Below the pieces are notes generated by a model. The model was not told where the DNA came from and searched no databases. It saw only the letters and a program-made list of their open reading frames with translations. Shown here piece by piece: positions 62,731 through 64,000 of a stretch of 64,000 nt of DNA (positions are counted from its first letter, which is position 1; each line of letters opens with the position of its first letter). Source of the stretch: JAWSVE01 sp050633885 (GTDB lineage: Bacteria; Pseudomonadota; Gammaproteobacteria; Pseudomonadales; Cellvibrionaceae). Where the stretch lies: assembly GCA_050633885.1 (NCBI GenBank), contig JBOEHK010000004.1:62001-126000 (forward strand), in the 5' to 3' direction. Made by a program: the position numbers and the translations under genes.

Positions 62731-63101
62731 GAATGGTTTCCTAAGATTTACCTTGGTGATATAAATTGATCGGCAATTGCTAATCTATGAATGGCGCCTA
62801 TTAGACTACAAGATTTAATTAACTGCTAATTGTCTAGGCTAATAATTACCATTGCTTTTATTAATCTAAATTCATTTTTTGATAAATTTATCTTTGCAGT
62901 GATGGTGAATAACTGACGTGTTTGTGGCTGCTAACCTTGGGCGGCTGTCAAAATAATATATCAAGTAAGATTTGAATTTTGTGTCAGATATCGCCTAGTA
63001 AATTAACTGATGTGCATTACAATAGCGCGTAGTAATAGGTACTTCATAATAAACCACAAAAAAGCTTGATAAGTAAATCATAGGGCTTTCAAGGAATTCT
63101 T
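62731..63101. other. Divergent intergenic region between trxB and ftsK
   Basis: AT-rich. A TACAAT sequence near 63017-63022 could be a -10 for ftsK, but the -35 is weak. No ORF or repeat of note. Confidence 0.5.
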
Positions 63102-64000
63102 TTGAAAACAAACACTTCTGCCAATTCTGCAAATCAGGGAAGTGGAAGCTTACGCCTCAAAGAGGGTTTGCTGATAGGCTTTGCAGCTGTCTGCCTGTAT
63201 TTAGTATTGGCCTTAGTTAGCTACAGTCCCCAAGATCCTGGCTGGAGCAGTACAGGATCCGGAAATGGAGTAGCGAACGTGGGTGGTCCTGCGGGAGCTT
63301 GGCTTGCTGACGTCTTTTTTTCTTTATTTGGTTATTTGTCCTATTTATTTCCTGTCATGCTGGCTTATCAGGCTTGGCGAGTTTTTAAGCATCGAGGTGA
63401 AAACGTAGAGTTTGACGGTGTTCTGCTTGGCTTAAGAACACTTGGCCTTTGTCTGGTTATGATTGCTGGTACAGGCTTAGTTTCACTTCAGTATGGTATC
63501 CAAGAGTCTGCATTGCCTTTTTCACATGGCGGAATTTTAGGAGCAGAAGTGGCTTCTGCTGTAGAAGCTGCATTCAGTTATGTGGGTGGAACATTAATTC
63601 TTGTCGCCATTTTCTTGTTTGGTTTAACGGTCTTTACTGATCTCTCCTGGTTTGCACTGATGGACGAAACTGGGCGTGTCACGCTGTTGCTGGTCGACTA
63701 TGTCAAAACGAAGTATCGACGCTTTACACAGGATATTTCAGAAAAACGAGACACTCAGCAGGCGCTTAAACAGAGAAAGGTTGTCGTTGAGCAGCACAAG
63801 AAGAAAGAAGCTGATCGGATTCCCCCGACTATACAAGAAACGCCTAAAAAAGCGACTCCTAGCGCTCGAGTCCAAAAGGAGAAGCAGGGTTCGCTATTTG
63901 AGATGGGCCAGGTTAGTGGTGATTTACCTAAAATCAATCTGTTAGATGCCGCCGATAAACAAGATGATCGGGGCTTTTCTAAGGAGTCATTAGAAGCGAT
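63102..64000 (+). CDS. ftsK: DNA translocase FtsK, partial (N-terminal part)
   Basis: The gene begins at TTG 63102 with AAGGA six bases upstream and runs off the right edge. About 300 residues are visible. Four membrane helices (LRLKEGLLIGFAAVCLYLVL begins the first; others near 65-85, 110-130 and 155-175) form the FtsK N-domain that docks at the division septum. The segment after them (EKRDTQQALKQRKV) begins the charged linker. The C-terminal motor lies outside the window. FtsK coordinates division with chromosome dimer resolution. Confidence 0.93.
   Translation, partial: MKTNTSANSANQGSGSLRLKEGLLIGFAAVCLYLVLALVSYSPQDPGWSSTGSGNGVANVGGPAGAWLADVFFSLFGYLSYLFPVMLAYQAWRVFKHRGENVEFDGVLLGLRTLGLCLVMIAGTGLVSLQYGIQESALPFSHGGILGAEVASAVEAAFSYVGGTLILVAIFLFGLTVFTDLSWFALMDETGRVTLLLVDYVKTKYRRFTQDISEKRDTQQALKQRKVVVEQHKKKEADRIPPTIQETPKKATPSARVQKEKQGSLFEMGQVSGDLPKINLLDAADKQDDRGFSKESLEA

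Overview
The window is chromosomal DNA of a gammaproteobacterium, AT-rich by eye, with densely packed genes, usable Shine-Dalgarno sites and short terminators. The right half has two blocks of conserved gammaproteobacterial order side by side: purB-hflD-mnmA-nudJ-rluE with divergent icd, then cspD/clpS-clpA-infA-bpt-aat-trxB/ftsK. A tRNA-Pro-Arg-His cluster, a Pseudomonas-type long isocitrate lyase and malate synthase G fit a marine or environmental gammaproteobacterium (Alteromonadales/Oceanospirillales-like). I cannot name genus or species. No IS element, prophage, CRISPR array or replication origin was seen.

Layout. 1-8.1 kb: a truncated FMN glutamate synthase-like gene, a cardiolipin synthase B/EEP phosphatase pair, recQ with an extra C-terminal helix-turn-helix, a peptidase-like lipoprotein, and a frameshifted spermidine synthase-like gene. 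8.3-12.4 kb is the accessory part: a toxin-antitoxin operon with a small third gene between antitoxin and toxin, a secreted orphan flanked by inverted repeats, a candidate pore-forming toxin followed by two paralogous membrane proteins (likely immunity proteins, one frameshifted at a T7 run), and a cysteine-rich secreted protein. Copies of a diverged 30-bp repeat punctuate it. 12.4-18.5 kb: RNA-modification genes (RsmC/RlmG-like, rsuA), folD, three tRNAs, a patatin and an SDR protein lacking its catalytic pair. 19-32 kb: a PQQ dehydrogenase with fused cytochrome c, a DUF4159 protein, membrane and hydrolase genes, an M48 protease-TerB fusion, a lipoprotein hydrolase with DUF2339, and a secreted beta-helix protein.

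32.5-41 kb is the glyoxylate-shunt region: aceA, a divergent LysR regulator and glcB, with an MBOAT/SGNH O-acylation pair between regulator and glcB. With icd at 51.7 kb, the window holds both sides of the isocitrate branch point. 41-46.6 kb: an orphan malonyltransferase of the trans-AT polyketide type, a WYL regulator/VOC protein pair with a strong palindrome between them, a GNAT/DUF7931 pair, the ribosomal oxygenase roxA and a LysE exporter. 46.6-51.3 kb is the purB-to-rluE block. 53.3-55.9 kb carries two secreted proteins of unknown function between icd and cspD. 56-64 kb: cold shock, ClpAP adaptor and protease, IF-1, both N-degron aminoacyltransferases (a coherent N-end-rule set), thioredoxin reductase and the start of ftsK.

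Best candidates for something undescribed: the toxin/dual-immunity module (9.8-11.6 kb), the three-gene toxin-antitoxin operon (8.4-9.0 kb) and the secreted pair at 53.3-55.9 kb. Functions are family-level inference from reading the sequence; no database search was run.
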